A DNA stretch of 51,221 nt from positions 1 through 51,221 of the forward strand of contig JANXYJ010000194.1 of NCBI GenBank assembly GCA_025350105.1. Reading direction: 5' to 3'. A model generated the notes under the pieces. The model did not search any database, was not told the origin of the DNA, and saw only the letters and a program-made list of their open reading frames with translations. Each line of letters starts with the position of its first letter. Position 1 is the stretch's first letter. A program made the translations under genes and the position numbers. This document shows, one piece after another, positions 43,683 through 51,221 of this stretch. Origin of the DNA: Terriglobia bacterium. GTDB taxonomy: Bacteria > Acidobacteriota > Terriglobia > Bryobacterales > Bryobacteraceae.

Positions 43683-43745
43683 ATGAATAAAGGTCGCATG
43701 ACCCAGTCCCAAATTTTTGGACAGGAAAGTCGAGTTGGAAAATGA
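43683..43745 (+). CDS. 20-codon leader ORF coupled to the porin gene
   Basis: A short frame ATG AAT AAA GGT ... AAA TGA. It has a strong AGAGGAG ribosome site (43668-43674) with 8-nt spacing, and its TGA overlaps the porin ATG as ATGA (43742-43745). The porin itself has no good ribosome site, so translation of this peptide may deliver ribosomes to the porin. The peptide (MNKGRMTQSQIFG...) has no recognised motif. Confidence 0.55.
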   Translation: MNKGRMTQSQIFGQESRVGK

Positions 43746-45385
43746 AACGCGCTAGTATAGCCTGCCTGCTCATCGGTTTAGTCAGTGGCTTGTCGCCCCT
43801 TCCGGCAGCGGAACAACCCGCCGCCGACACCAAAACGGCGTCACCCAGCCAACCGGCTTCCGAAATTGAACAGCTTAAGCAGTTGCTGCTGGACCAGCAA
43901 CGCCAGATCAACGAATTACGCAAAGAATTAGCCCAGCACGCAACCGAAGTGAAGGACGGAACCAAGACAGAGGCTGCCGCGGTCCCCGCCCCGCAGTTCC
44001 CCAGCACCGGTCAAGTGGCCAGCACCGCCGCGATTTTGCCGCCTTCGTCCAGTGTGATGATCGCGCCGCTAGCGGGTTTGGGCGGACTGCCCCAGGCTGC
44101 CGCTGCACCGGCTGCTGCTGGCCCCACCCTTGCTGACGTCAATAAGCGGGTGGACGGACTGATCCGCAACTTGAACGGGTTTCGCTTTACTGGCGATTTT
44201 CGCTACCGGTTTGACTTGCAGGATCGGGCGGCGAACGCCACTGCTGCCGCGTTGCAAAACGCGCGTTCGCGTTACCGCCTTCGTTTGAACGTCGACAGAG
44301 ATTTGTTGTACAGCGACAAGTCGGAGCGCCCGTTGGCCCACATGCATTTCCAGTTGTCCACCGCTCCCTACAACAACGATCTGACGAATGATACCGACTT
44401 TACTGGCGTTGGGACCAAGGCCCCATTTTCAATTGCGGAAGCTTACATGGATGTAATGCCGGTGAACGGACTTACGCTGCGGATTGGCCGCATGCAGGAA
44501 GTTTTCGCCGACAACCGCCAGTTCGTTTGGGATGACGATCTTCGCTTGAACGGTTTTCAGGAAAACTACCGCTTCGCTGGGAAGAAGAATGGACTGTTTG
44601 TGGATTTCCGCGCCGGCCAATACATTCTTACCAACCCAAATGTCCTGGTGGTGCCGGCCGGCTCGCCTTATCTGAACGCCGGCTACCTGCTGGGTCAACG
44701 CATAGCTTCCTCGGATCTCTTCGATCAGGGTGTGGTTGTCGGCGGCAATTTCAACAAAAAGTGGCGCAGTGATTTCACCTTCGGCTATTCCTCGGTGCGT
44801 GAGCCCAATCAGATTCAGTTGGCCTCTACCGCGGCCGGCCAGGGCCTGGTCACCAACGCCGTTCTGGGTGCGACGATTTCCAGCGCGTTGGGTCAGTCCG
44901 GTAATGCCACCACCACTTCGGGCGGTGCAATCTACTCCGCGGGTGGCTTCGACGTTCTCCATTACGGGTTGAATTTGAACTACTCCGGCAGCGCGCTGCA
45001 CGGGCATAACTTTCCGGTGGCCATCTTCCTGCAGGGAACCCACAACAAAGCTGCCAGCGATCAGAACAACGGCTATATGTTGGGCGCCTCCATCGGCCAG
45101 GCCGCTCGCCTGGGCGACGTCCAATTTCAGTATGCGTACTTCTATAAGCCGGCCAACGGGTTTGTTTCCCAGTTCACCGACGATGACGTAGGGACCGGCA
45201 GCGGCGTCAACATCAAGGACAATACTCTGCGCGTGAACTTCGGCATCACGCGGTGGTTGGCCTGGGAAAACCGCCTGTTTATCCAGAAGGGAATTGCCCG
45301 CAATGGCCCTAACTTCTTCCTGCCCCTGCAACAGGGCTATAACACTACCTTCCGCTATCAGTCGCACTTGGCATTTACGTTCTGA
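43742..45385 (+). CDS. Putative outer-membrane porin of the phosphate operon
   Basis: A 547-residue protein with a signal peptide (about 1-23), a coiled coil (about 38-66: EIEQLKQLLLDQQRQINELRKEL), an Ala/Pro linker and a beta-barrel from about residue 145. The barrel starts at FRFTGDFRYRFDLQDRA and ends in the aromatic HLAFTF, the usual barrel-assembly signal. It resembles the Porin_5 group. A coiled coil before the barrel is typical of trimeric anion porins. Placed between phoR and pstS, it is likely to take up phosphate or phosphate esters. Confidence 0.88.
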   Translation: MKRASIACLLIGLVSGLSPLPAAEQPAADTKTASPSQPASEIEQLKQLLLDQQRQINELRKELAQHATEVKDGTKTEAAAVPAPQFPSTGQVASTAAILPPSSSVMIAPLAGLGGLPQAAAAPAAAGPTLADVNKRVDGLIRNLNGFRFTGDFRYRFDLQDRAANATAAALQNARSRYRLRLNVDRDLLYSDKSERPLAHMHFQLSTAPYNNDLTNDTDFTGVGTKAPFSIAEAYMDVMPVNGLTLRIGRMQEVFADNRQFVWDDDLRLNGFQENYRFAGKKNGLFVDFRAGQYILTNPNVLVVPAGSPYLNAGYLLGQRIASSDLFDQGVVVGGNFNKKWRSDFTFGYSSVREPNQIQLASTAAGQGLVTNAVLGATISSALGQSGNATTTSGGAIYSAGGFDVLHYGLNLNYSGSALHGHNFPVAIFLQGTHNKAASDQNNGYMLGASIGQAARLGDVQFQYAYFYKPANGFVSQFTDDDVGTGSGVNIKDNTLRVNFGITRWLAWENRLFIQKGIARNGPNFFLPLQQGYNTTFRYQSHLAFTF

Positions 45386-45389
45386 AATT

Positions 45390-45420
45390 CTGTAACTGGG
45401 CTGTAATACAACGATGTAAC
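45390..45420 (+). promoter_or_regulatory. PHO box before pstS
   Basis: Direct repeats CTGTAAC (45390-45396) and CTGTAAT (45401-45407) are separated by 4 nt, the 7-4-7 geometry and 11-bp period of PhoB boxes. A third ATGTAAC lies at 45414-45420. The site lies 17 bp before the pstS ATG, so it could also include the promoter. Confidence 0.7.
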
Positions 45421-45437
45421 ACTAGGGGTGAAAAGAC

Positions 45438-46463
45438 ATGAAACGCACATTACAAATCTTGCTACCTTTCCTGGCACTGGCCGGCGCGGCCATGGCACAG
45501 GACATCTTGATCAACGGGGCGGGTGCTACCTTCCCGTATCCTATGTACTCCAAGTGGTTTGACGAATACCACAAGAAGAATCCGCACATGCAGTTCAACT
45601 ATCAGTCCATCGGTTCCGGCGGCGGTATCAAGCAGGTGACCGAAGGCACGGTAGACTTCGGCGCCACCGACGGTCCGATGAACGACACGCAGCTGAAGGA
45701 TTTTGAAGCCAAGCACATGTCGGGCATTCTGCACTTCCCCACCGTGATGGGCGCGGATGTGCCGGTATACAACCTGGCCGGCGTGACCGCGCAGTTGAAC
45801 TTTACCGGAGACGCGTTGGCCGGTATCTTCCTGGGCAAGATCACCAAATGGAACGATCCGGAAATTGCCAAGGCGAACCCGGGCGTGACGCTGCCAGCGT
45901 CGGACATCATTGTGGTCCATCGCTCTGATGGCAGCGGAACCACCTTTATTTGGGTGGACTACCTCTCCAAAGTAAGCAAGGAATGGGAAACCAAAGTGGG
46001 CAAGGGAACTTCGGTGAACTGGCCTGTCGGTTTGGGCGGCAAAGGGAACGAGGGTGTTTCGGGAACCGTGAAACAAACCCCCAACTCCATCGGCTACGTG
46101 GAGTTGATTTTCGCCCGCCAGAACAAAATGCAGTTCGGTAAAGTCAAGAACTCGGCTGGTGTCTTCGTAGAAGGCAGCCTGGCGGGTGTAACCGCCGCGG
46201 CGGCGGGCGCGGTCAAAGAGATTCCGGACGATTTCCGCGTGTCTATCACCAACGCTCCCGGTAAGGATGTGTACCCAATCTCCAGCTTCACCTGGCTACT
46301 GGTGCCGGAGAAAATCGCCGATGCCAAGAAGAAAGCGGCCATCAAGGACTTCCTCAGCTGGATGTTGGGCCCGGGTCAGGCGATGACGGCGGCGCTGGAC
46401 TACGCTCCGCTGCCGAAAGCTGTGGTCGCGAAAGAAACCAAAGCGATCGCCAAAATTAATTAA
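45438..46463 (+). CDS. pstS: Phosphate-binding protein PstS
   Basis: A 341-residue periplasmic phosphate-binding protein. The signal peptide is residues 1-20 (ALAGAAMAQ). The mature N-terminus INGAGATFPYPMYSKWFDEY is the family hallmark, followed by YQSIGSGGGIKQ, FGATDGPM, VVHRSDGSGTTFIW (phosphate contacts with Arg, Asp, Ser) and NSIGYVEL. It delivers phosphate to PstC/PstA. It is the first pst gene, directly behind a PHO box. Confidence 0.97.
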   Translation: MKRTLQILLPFLALAGAAMAQDILINGAGATFPYPMYSKWFDEYHKKNPHMQFNYQSIGSGGGIKQVTEGTVDFGATDGPMNDTQLKDFEAKHMSGILHFPTVMGADVPVYNLAGVTAQLNFTGDALAGIFLGKITKWNDPEIAKANPGVTLPASDIIVVHRSDGSGTTFIWVDYLSKVSKEWETKVGKGTSVNWPVGLGGKGNEGVSGTVKQTPNSIGYVELIFARQNKMQFGKVKNSAGVFVEGSLAGVTAAAAGAVKEIPDDFRVSITNAPGKDVYPISSFTWLLVPEKIADAKKKAAIKDFLSWMLGPGQAMTAALDYAPLPKAVVAKETKAIAKIN

Positions 46464-46598
46464 GATAATATGGCGCTCCCTCACGGTCGCGGCTTGGTGC
46501 TGTCATCTAAGATCAATGAAGTCGCACCTAGCCGCTACTGCCGGGGAACGCTGGAATCAATCGCATCGACAACATCAGGGTGTTTCTAGTATCCGCAA

Positions 46599-47579
46599 AT
46601 GGCAACTTCTCCGACAATCGAATCTGTAAACGCGATGGGCGCGGGCCCTAAACCCGCGTCCTCGTTTTTGCAGCGGCTGAAAGGCGGCGATGAAGTTGCC
46701 TATCTGATCACTTGTATTGCCGCTTCCACCATTCTGGCGCTTACCGCGCTGATTGTATTTGAGCTGTATCACAACTCCGCCGCATCGCGCGGCAAATTCG
46801 GCTTTGCTTTTCTCTTTTCTTCAACCTGGGACCCGGTGAACGATCAATACGGGGCTTTGCCTTTTATTTACGGAACCGTGGTGACGTCCGCTGTGGCGCT
46901 GCTGATCGGCATCCCCTTGGGCGTGGGCGCGGCCATTTTTCTGGCGGAAATGGCTCCGCCGAAAGTCTCCGAAGCCCTCACCTTCATGATTGAGTTGCTG
47001 GCCGCCGTGCCCAGCGTTATCTTTGGTCTATTAGGAATTTTTGTCCTGGTGCCCATTCTGAAATGGCTGGAACCCGCCATCCGCGCGGTGCTCGGTTGGA
47101 CGCCCCTATTTTCCGGGCCTTTTTATGGCGTTAGTCTCTTTGCCGCCGGCGTGGTGATGTCGGTGATGATCATTCCGTTTATTATTTCGATTTCCCGCGA
47201 AGTGATCCTGGCGGTCCCCAACGACCAGCGCGAAGCGGCGTTGGCCCTGGGCGCGACGCGCTGGGAATCCACCTGGGACGTGGTACTCCCGAATGCCTTC
47301 CGCGGCATCATGGGATCTGTTTTTCTGGCGCTGGCCCGTGCGCTGGGTGAGACGATGGCCGTAACCATGGTGGTGGGCAACGATCCTAAAATCAAAGCTA
47401 GCCTGTTCGCCCCCGGCTATTCCATCGCGGCCGTCATCGCCAACGAATTCACCGAAGCCACCGGAGAGATGTACACCAGCGCGCTGATTGAACTGGGCTT
47501 GGTCCTGTTCGCCCTCACCGTGGTGATCAACGGTGGCGCCCGTCTGCTGGTGGCAGCCGGCGAAAGGAACAAAACATGA
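46599..47579 (+). CDS. pstC: Phosphate ABC permease PstC
   Basis: A 326-residue permease with six or seven membrane helices. Recognised segments are GALPFIYGTVVTSAVALLIGIPLG, ELLAAVPSVIFGLLGIFVLVP and the EAA loop EAALALGATRWESTWDVVLPNA that contacts PstB. The start is preceded by 135 bp of non-coding DNA without obvious structure. The stop overlaps the pstA ATG. Confidence 0.96.
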   Translation: MATSPTIESVNAMGAGPKPASSFLQRLKGGDEVAYLITCIAASTILALTALIVFELYHNSAASRGKFGFAFLFSSTWDPVNDQYGALPFIYGTVVTSAVALLIGIPLGVGAAIFLAEMAPPKVSEALTFMIELLAAVPSVIFGLLGIFVLVPILKWLEPAIRAVLGWTPLFSGPFYGVSLFAAGVVMSVMIIPFIISISREVILAVPNDQREAALALGATRWESTWDVVLPNAFRGIMGSVFLALARALGETMAVTMVVGNDPKIKASLFAPGYSIAAVIANEFTEATGEMYTSALIELGLVLFALTVVINGGARLLVAAGERNKT

Positions 47580-48463
47580 CGGCATCTAACTCACCCCACG
47601 CGCCGGCTTCGCATTTCGATTTTCTCCACTTCCGCCGCAAGACGGTGAACTTCGTCATGCTGAGCCTGACCGCTATCTGCACTTTTGTCGCCCTCGGCGT
47701 ACTGCTCTACATTTTGGGTTATCTCTTTGTTCACGGCGCCAGTTCGCTTTCGCTGGATTTTTTTACCAAATTGCCCACTCCCGTGGGTGAAGCGGGCGGC
47801 GGCATGGCCAACGCCATCGTTGGCAGTGGCAAACTCCTGCTCATCGCCATGTGCCTGGGTGTGCCGATTGGATTTCTCGGCGGAGTCTATCTGGCGGAAT
47901 TCGCCGGCGGAAAATTTGCCTTCCTCATCCGCTACGTGACCGACCTTTTAAATGGCGTTCCCTCCATCGTAATGGGCATTTTCGCCTACACCATCATCGT
48001 GCTCCCGCAGAAACATTTTTCTACTTTGGCGGGCGGCCTGGCGTTGGGCGTGATGATGATTCCCATTGCCGTGCGCAGCTCCGAGGAATTTCTGCGCGCA
48101 GTGCCTTTGAACCTGCGCGAAGGTTCCATGGCCTTGGGCGCCTCCAAGACGCGGGCAATTTTAACGGTGGTGATTCCCGCCGCCAAAAACGGCATCATCA
48201 CCGGTGTCATGTTGAATCTGGCTCGCGTGGCGGGGGAAACCGCGCCGCTGCTGTTTACCAGTTTCGGCAATCGCTATTGGAGCCACGGATGGAACGAACC
48301 CACGGCAGCGCTTCCGGTAATGATTTTTACCTACGCCATCGCGCCGTATGAAGACTGGCATCGTCAGGCATGGTCGGCGGGTTTTGTGCTGCTCAGCTTA
48401 GTGTTGGCGATTAACGTTTTCGCGCGTTTGGTACTATCCAATAAAAAGCATGTGGCTCGGTGA
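47576..48463 (+). CDS. pstA: Phosphate ABC permease PstA
   Basis: A 295-residue permease; it forms the membrane channel with PstC. It shows [36 protein letters not shown] and the EAA loop [22 protein letters not shown]. Overlaps pstC by 4 bp (ATGA). Length and helix number are normal. Confidence 0.96.
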   Translation: MTASNSPHAPASHFDFLHFRRKTVNFVMLSLTAICTFVALGVLLYILGYLFVHGASSLSLDFFTKLPTPVGEAGGGMANAIVGSGKLLLIAMCLGVPIGFLGGVYLAEFAGGKFAFLIRYVTDLLNGVPSIVMGIFAYTIIVLPQKHFSTLAGGLALGVMMIPIAVRSSEEFLRAVPLNLREGSMALGASKTRAILTVVIPAAKNGIITGVMLNLARVAGETAPLLFTSFGNRYWSHGWNEPTAALPVMIFTYAIAPYEDWHRQAWSAGFVLLSLVLAINVFARLVLSNKKHVAR

Positions 48464-48479
48464 GTCTCAAGGTGATAAA

Positions 48480-49349
48480 ATGCAAGCTCCAAGTCGGCAA
48501 ACTTCCGCGGACAAACAATCGGCCAGCAAGGTAGAGGATATGGACTCCGTCATTCCGGAATCTCACGCGGCTGGTTCTTCTCAAGCCCAGTCAGGCAGCG
48601 GCGCCGTCAAGCTCAGCGCCACCAACTTAAACTTTTTCTACGCAAAATTTCAAGCCCTGCATGGAATTTCGATGAAGATTTTGGCCAATCAGGTGACGGC
48701 TTTCATCGGTCCCTCCGGTTGCGGCAAGTCCACCTTCCTGCGCACGCTGAACCGCATGAACGAAACCATCAAAAGCAGCCGTGTTGAAGGCGAAATTCTG
48801 CTGGACGGGGAAGACATCTTCACACAGGAAGTTTCCGCAGTGCGCCGCCGCGTCGGCATGGTGTTTCAACGCTCCAATCCGTTTCCTAAATCCATTTTTG
48901 ACAACATCGCTTACGGCCCGCGCATCAACGGCAGCCCCAGCCGCAGCGAACTGCGCGATAAGGTAGAGCAAAGCCTGCGCCGCGCTGCTTTGTGGGACGA
49001 GGTGAAGGACAAACTGAACCAATCCGCCTATGGCCTTTCCGGCGGCCAACAGCAGCGCCTGTGCATTGCCCGCGCTTTGGCGGTGGATCCCGAAGTGCTT
49101 TTATTGGATGAGCCCTGCTCTGCGCTTGACCCTATCGCCACTGCTAAGATTGAGGATCTGATTTTTCAGCTGAAAAGCAGCTGCACCCTGGTGATCGTCA
49201 CCCACAGCATGCAACAGGCCGCCCGCGTGGCCGATAACACCGGATTCTTTTTGTTGGGAAAGTTGATCGAGTTCGATAGCACGGCGGTGATCTTTAAGAC
49301 ACCCAATAAGAAGGAAACGGAAGATTACGTCACGGGCCGTTTCGGTTGA
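48480..49349 (+). CDS. pstB: Phosphate ABC transporter ATPase PstB
   Basis: A 289-residue ATPase. ATG 48,480 is chosen because AAGGTG lies 5 nt upstream; ATG 48,450 is in frame but inside pstA with no ribosome site. The first 40 residues are a Ser/Gln-rich extension not usual for PstB. Walker [10 protein letters not shown] is near 77, Q-loop in [15 protein letters not shown], signature LSGGQQQRL, Walker [14 protein letters not shown] and H-loop [13 protein letters not shown]. It powers the PstSCA importer. Confidence 0.96.
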   Translation: MQAPSRQTSADKQSASKVEDMDSVIPESHAAGSSQAQSGSGAVKLSATNLNFFYAKFQALHGISMKILANQVTAFIGPSGCGKSTFLRTLNRMNETIKSSRVEGEILLDGEDIFTQEVSAVRRRVGMVFQRSNPFPKSIFDNIAYGPRINGSPSRSELRDKVEQSLRRAALWDEVKDKLNQSAYGLSGGQQQRLCIARALAVDPEVLLLDEPCSALDPIATAKIEDLIFQLKSSCTLVIVTHSMQQAARVADNTGFFLLGKLIEFDSTAVIFKTPNKKETEDYVTGRFG

Positions 49350-49359
49350 TCGGCATTTC

Positions 49360-49397
49360 CCGCTCGCAGGAACAGCCTGCGCAAGCGGCAAGATTTT
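49360..49397 (+). terminator. Hairpin between pstB and phoU
   Basis: CCGCTCGCAGG and CCTGCG-CA-AGCGG pair with a 2-nt bulge around loop AACAG, followed by CAAGATTTTT. It may reduce read-through into phoU. A single TTGTAAC half site (49412-49418) follows just before the phoU ribosome site. Confidence 0.5.
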
Positions 49398-49431
49398 TGC
49401 AGCCCCGATTTTTGTAACCTTCAGGAGCACT

Positions 49432-50094
49432 GTGCGCCACTTTGTTGAAGAACTAGAGACGTTGAAAACCAGCTTGCTGGAAATGAGCGCACTTGTGGAA
49501 GTGGCCATCCAGCGCAGCGTCATTGCCGTGACGCAGAAAGATCGTAGCGCCGCCGAAGAAGTCTTTCTCAACGAAGCCAAAATCAACGCCAAGGAAATTC
49601 AGATTGACGACGCAGCCGTCAGCCTGCTGGCTTTGCAGCAACCCATGGCCGCGGATCTGCGGCTGATCGTCGCCGTACTGAAAATCAATACGGACCTGGA
49701 ACGCATGGGTGACCTGGCGGCCAACACCGCGCAGCGTGCCATGTCATTAATGGAAGTCCCGGTGATCAAGCCCATGATCGACATTCCGCACATCGCGGGT
49801 CTGGTCCAGTCGATGGTGCGAAAGGCCCTGGACGCCTTCGTGCAGCGCGATCCGGTTCTGGCGCGCAGCGTATTGGCCTCCGATGATGCCGTGGACAGCC
49901 TGCGCACCGCCAGCTATCACGAACTGGTCAGCTTCATGGAACAGGACCCGCAGAATATTCAACAGGCCCTGGATCTATTGGCCGTTACCCGCAATCTGGA
50001 ACGCATCGCCGATCATTCCACCAACATTGCCGAGGACGTCCTGTTCCTGGTGAAAGGCATCGACGTCCGCCATCACGCCGAGACGCATTCATAG
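49432..50094 (+). CDS. phoU: Phosphate signalling regulator PhoU
   Basis: A 220-residue, all-helical protein of two similar three-helix bundles. The repeated metal-binding pattern appears as INTDLERMGDLAANTAQR in the first half and VTRNLERIADHSTNIAEDV in the second. PhoU keeps PhoR in phosphatase mode when PstSCAB is saturated. It starts at GTG 49,432 with CAGGAG upstream and closes the phosphate operon. Confidence 0.96.
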   Translation: MRHFVEELETLKTSLLEMSALVEVAIQRSVIAVTQKDRSAAEEVFLNEAKINAKEIQIDDAAVSLLALQQPMAADLRLIVAVLKINTDLERMGDLAANTAQRAMSLMEVPVIKPMIDIPHIAGLVQSMVRKALDAFVQRDPVLARSVLASDDAVDSLRTASYHELVSFMEQDPQNIQQALDLLAVTRNLERIADHSTNIAEDVLFLVKGIDVRHHAETHS

Positions 50095-50124
50095 CGATCC
50101 TGGGCGCCGCCCGGAAAACATGCG

Positions 50125-50676
50125 CTAGACCGCTTGCAACGCTCCACTGTGGGAGTTTTCCGTGCGTGCATGGCACTGGGCACTGTTGCGTGACGGCATG
50201 ATATAGAACCGCACTTCAAACACCTCCCCGCCGGATTGAAACGGAACCACCGTCCATGCCGTGACGCCGCTGGAACGGGTTTGATAGTTGCGGCCGAACA
50301 CCACCGTTGGAATGCTCAATCCCAAGGGCCCCAGCTTTTCTTCAAAGCTGGTCTTCACGTTGCCGATGATCATGTTGGCTACTTCGGAAATGGCGTCCAG
50401 CACGTCTTCGTTCAGCGAATCGCATTCCATCATCAACAGCCCCCCAGCCAAGGCGCACGCGAAATTGGCGCTGCAGCAGATCCGTCCGGTTCCGCTCCAG
50501 GAACCGCCAATCCCCACCAACGCCTCCACCCCATCGTAGCTGGGAGCCGGACTGGAAACGGCCTCCTGGAACGCCAGACAGTCTTCGAGCGGCAGGCCCA
50601 GCATTGTCGAAAACACCTCATGCGCGGCCGTACGCACTACCGTGGTGATTTCCTCAGGGCTAATTCTGTCGATCAT
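50125..50676 (-). CDS. CheX/CheC-like chemotaxis phosphatase
   Basis: A 183-residue protein of the CheX/CheC/FliY phosphatase group, which dephosphorylates CheY-P. The catalytic helix is visible as LDAISEVANMIIGNVKTSFEE with the Glu-x2-Asn pair, after a SGGSW-like strand-rich half. Only one such helix is clear, as in CheX. It overlaps the stop of the CheY gene (ATGA), so the two proteins are made together and probably act on each other. It converges on phoU, 30 bp apart. Confidence 0.85.
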   Translation of the reverse strand: MIDRISPEEITTVVRTAAHEVFSTMLGLPLEDCLAFQEAVSSPAPSYDGVEALVGIGGSWSGTGRICCSANFACALAGGLLMMECDSLNEDVLDAISEVANMIIGNVKTSFEEKLGPLGLSIPTVVFGRNYQTRSSGVTAWTVVPFQSGGEVFEVRFYIMPSRNSAQCHARTENSHSGALQAV

Positions 50677-51038
50677 ATGATCCCTGTCAACTTTTCTTTT
50701 ATTTGTTCCGCCGTAAACGGTTTGCGAACATAGCCGGCCGCGCCCAATTCCAGTGCCTGCAGCACTCGCGCCTGGCTGCCTTCGGTGGTCACCATCACGA
50801 TGGGGACGAATTTCAAAGCGTCGTCCGCCTTACACCGGCTAAGGAACTCAATGCCGTCCATAGTCGGCATATTGATGTCCGACAGGATCAAGCCGACCTT
50901 CGCCGTCTTCAGCTTTTCCAGCGCCTCCGCTCCATCTCCGGCTTCATGTACCGTTCCCAGTGGCACTTCCGCCTGTACCAACACCCGTTGTAATATCTTT
51001 CGGATTGCAGCCGAGTCGTCGACAATCATTACATCCAT
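50673..51038 (-). CDS. CheY-like single-domain response regulator
   Basis: A 121-residue receiver domain without an output domain. Acid pair Asp7-Asp8, phosphoacceptor Asp54 (LSDINMPTMDG), switch Thr84/Thr85 (MVTTEG) and Lys106 (YVRKPF) are all present. A GGAGGGGAGG-type ribosome site precedes the ATG. It could mediate motility or another partner-switch response and is not a PhoB (no DNA-binding domain). It is translationally coupled to the CheX-like gene. Confidence 0.93.
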   Translation of the reverse strand: MDVMIVDDSAAIRKILQRVLVQAEVPLGTVHEAGDGAEALEKLKTAKVGLILSDINMPTMDGIEFLSRCKADDALKFVPIVMVTTEGSQARVLQALELGAAGYVRKPFTAEQIKEKLTGII

Positions 51039-51166
51039 GGAATTCCCGCCTCCCCTCCTATCAGGTTTCTTATCGGTGGGAACTCAGAAGTGTGAGCCAG
51101 AACGGCGTCTTAGGAAGTGAGTGAGAAGACGAAAATAGAAACCAGCCGAATCGGCAGAAGGCGCCC

Positions 51167-51221
51167 GACCAGAGGTGAATGATCAGAGGTGAATGATCAG
51201 AGGTGAATGATCAGAGGTGAA
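51167..51221. repeat. 14-bp tandem repeat running off the window
   Basis: The unit GATCAGAGGTGAAT occurs at 51167-51180 (with C for T at position 3), 51181-51194, 51195-51208 and, cut by the window end, 51209-51221. The unit is not a multiple of three and lies upstream of cheY. No spacers, so not a CRISPR array. Confidence 0.9.

Noticed and set aside
44429-45367. 312-codon open frame on the minus strand
   Set aside because: Antisense shadow of the porin gene; it has no recognisable domain.
50673-51038. The receiver protein as PhoB
   Set aside because: It has only a receiver domain of 121 residues, is coupled to a CheX-like phosphatase, and is on the opposite strand to the phosphate genes.
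51167-51221. CRISPR array
   Set aside because: The units are 14 bp, directly adjacent and without spacers; no cas gene is seen.

Overview
The window reads as chromosomal DNA of a Gram-negative, GC-rich soil bacterium, most likely an acidobacterium of the Bryobacterales/Solibacter kind. This is inferred from gene style, not from a marker gene: many secreted proteins of the large acidobacterial paralogous type, PEGA and DUF4332 proteins, TadE/TadG-like proteins, a long-form ribosome hibernation factor beside rpoN and rapZ, and frequent GTG/TTG starts. No phage genes, transposases, rRNA, tRNA or CRISPR array were recognised.

Left part (1-15,955). The 3' end of fabD is followed by three TadE/TadG-like genes (1,026-3,809). 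These face a translationally coupled pair of large secreted proteins on the minus strand (8,318-3,889). Next comes a minus-strand pair of GT4 glycosyltransferases (10,897-8,764). Divergent from it is a plus-strand operon: a PEGA-repeat membrane protein, a PaiB-like flavin-binding protein, a NodB polysaccharide deacetylase and an MFS transporter, joined by gaps or overlaps of 3-4 bp.

Middle (15,969-25,283). This holds a phosphomannomutase/phosphoglucomutase, a small exported protein, a DUF481 outer-membrane protein and an ABC-2 permease with no adjacent ATPase. It continues with a DUF3108 protein, an unknown exported protein, and uvrB with a Rossmann/DUF2520-like gene. A perfect 15-bp inverted repeat closes this last pair.

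Accessory core (25,364-33,595). Two paralogous genes each encode TWO esterase-713-like alpha/beta-hydrolase domains. All four domains keep a Ser, a Glu exactly 24 residues later, and a C-terminal His. A PIN/RHH toxin-antitoxin pair lies between them. Converging on them is a minus-strand cluster: a MarR regulator, an exported protein, an exported metallo-beta-lactamase-fold hydrolase and a second exported protein related to the first. This is the best candidate for an undescribed system, probably hydrolytic or catabolic with exported components.

Right part (33,914-51,221). A BON-OmpA protein is paired with a membrane-anchored coiled-coil/DUF4332 repeat protein. Then come rapZ-hpf-rpoN, a membrane-anchored PP2C phosphatase, and a BON protein. 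A complete phosphate block follows: phoR, porin, pstS, pstC, pstA, pstB, phoU. It carries PHO-box-like 11-bp-period repeats before pstS, and a 20-codon leader ORF overlaps the porin start. No phoB is present. The window ends with cheY-cheX on the minus strand and a 14-bp tandem repeat that runs off the edge.
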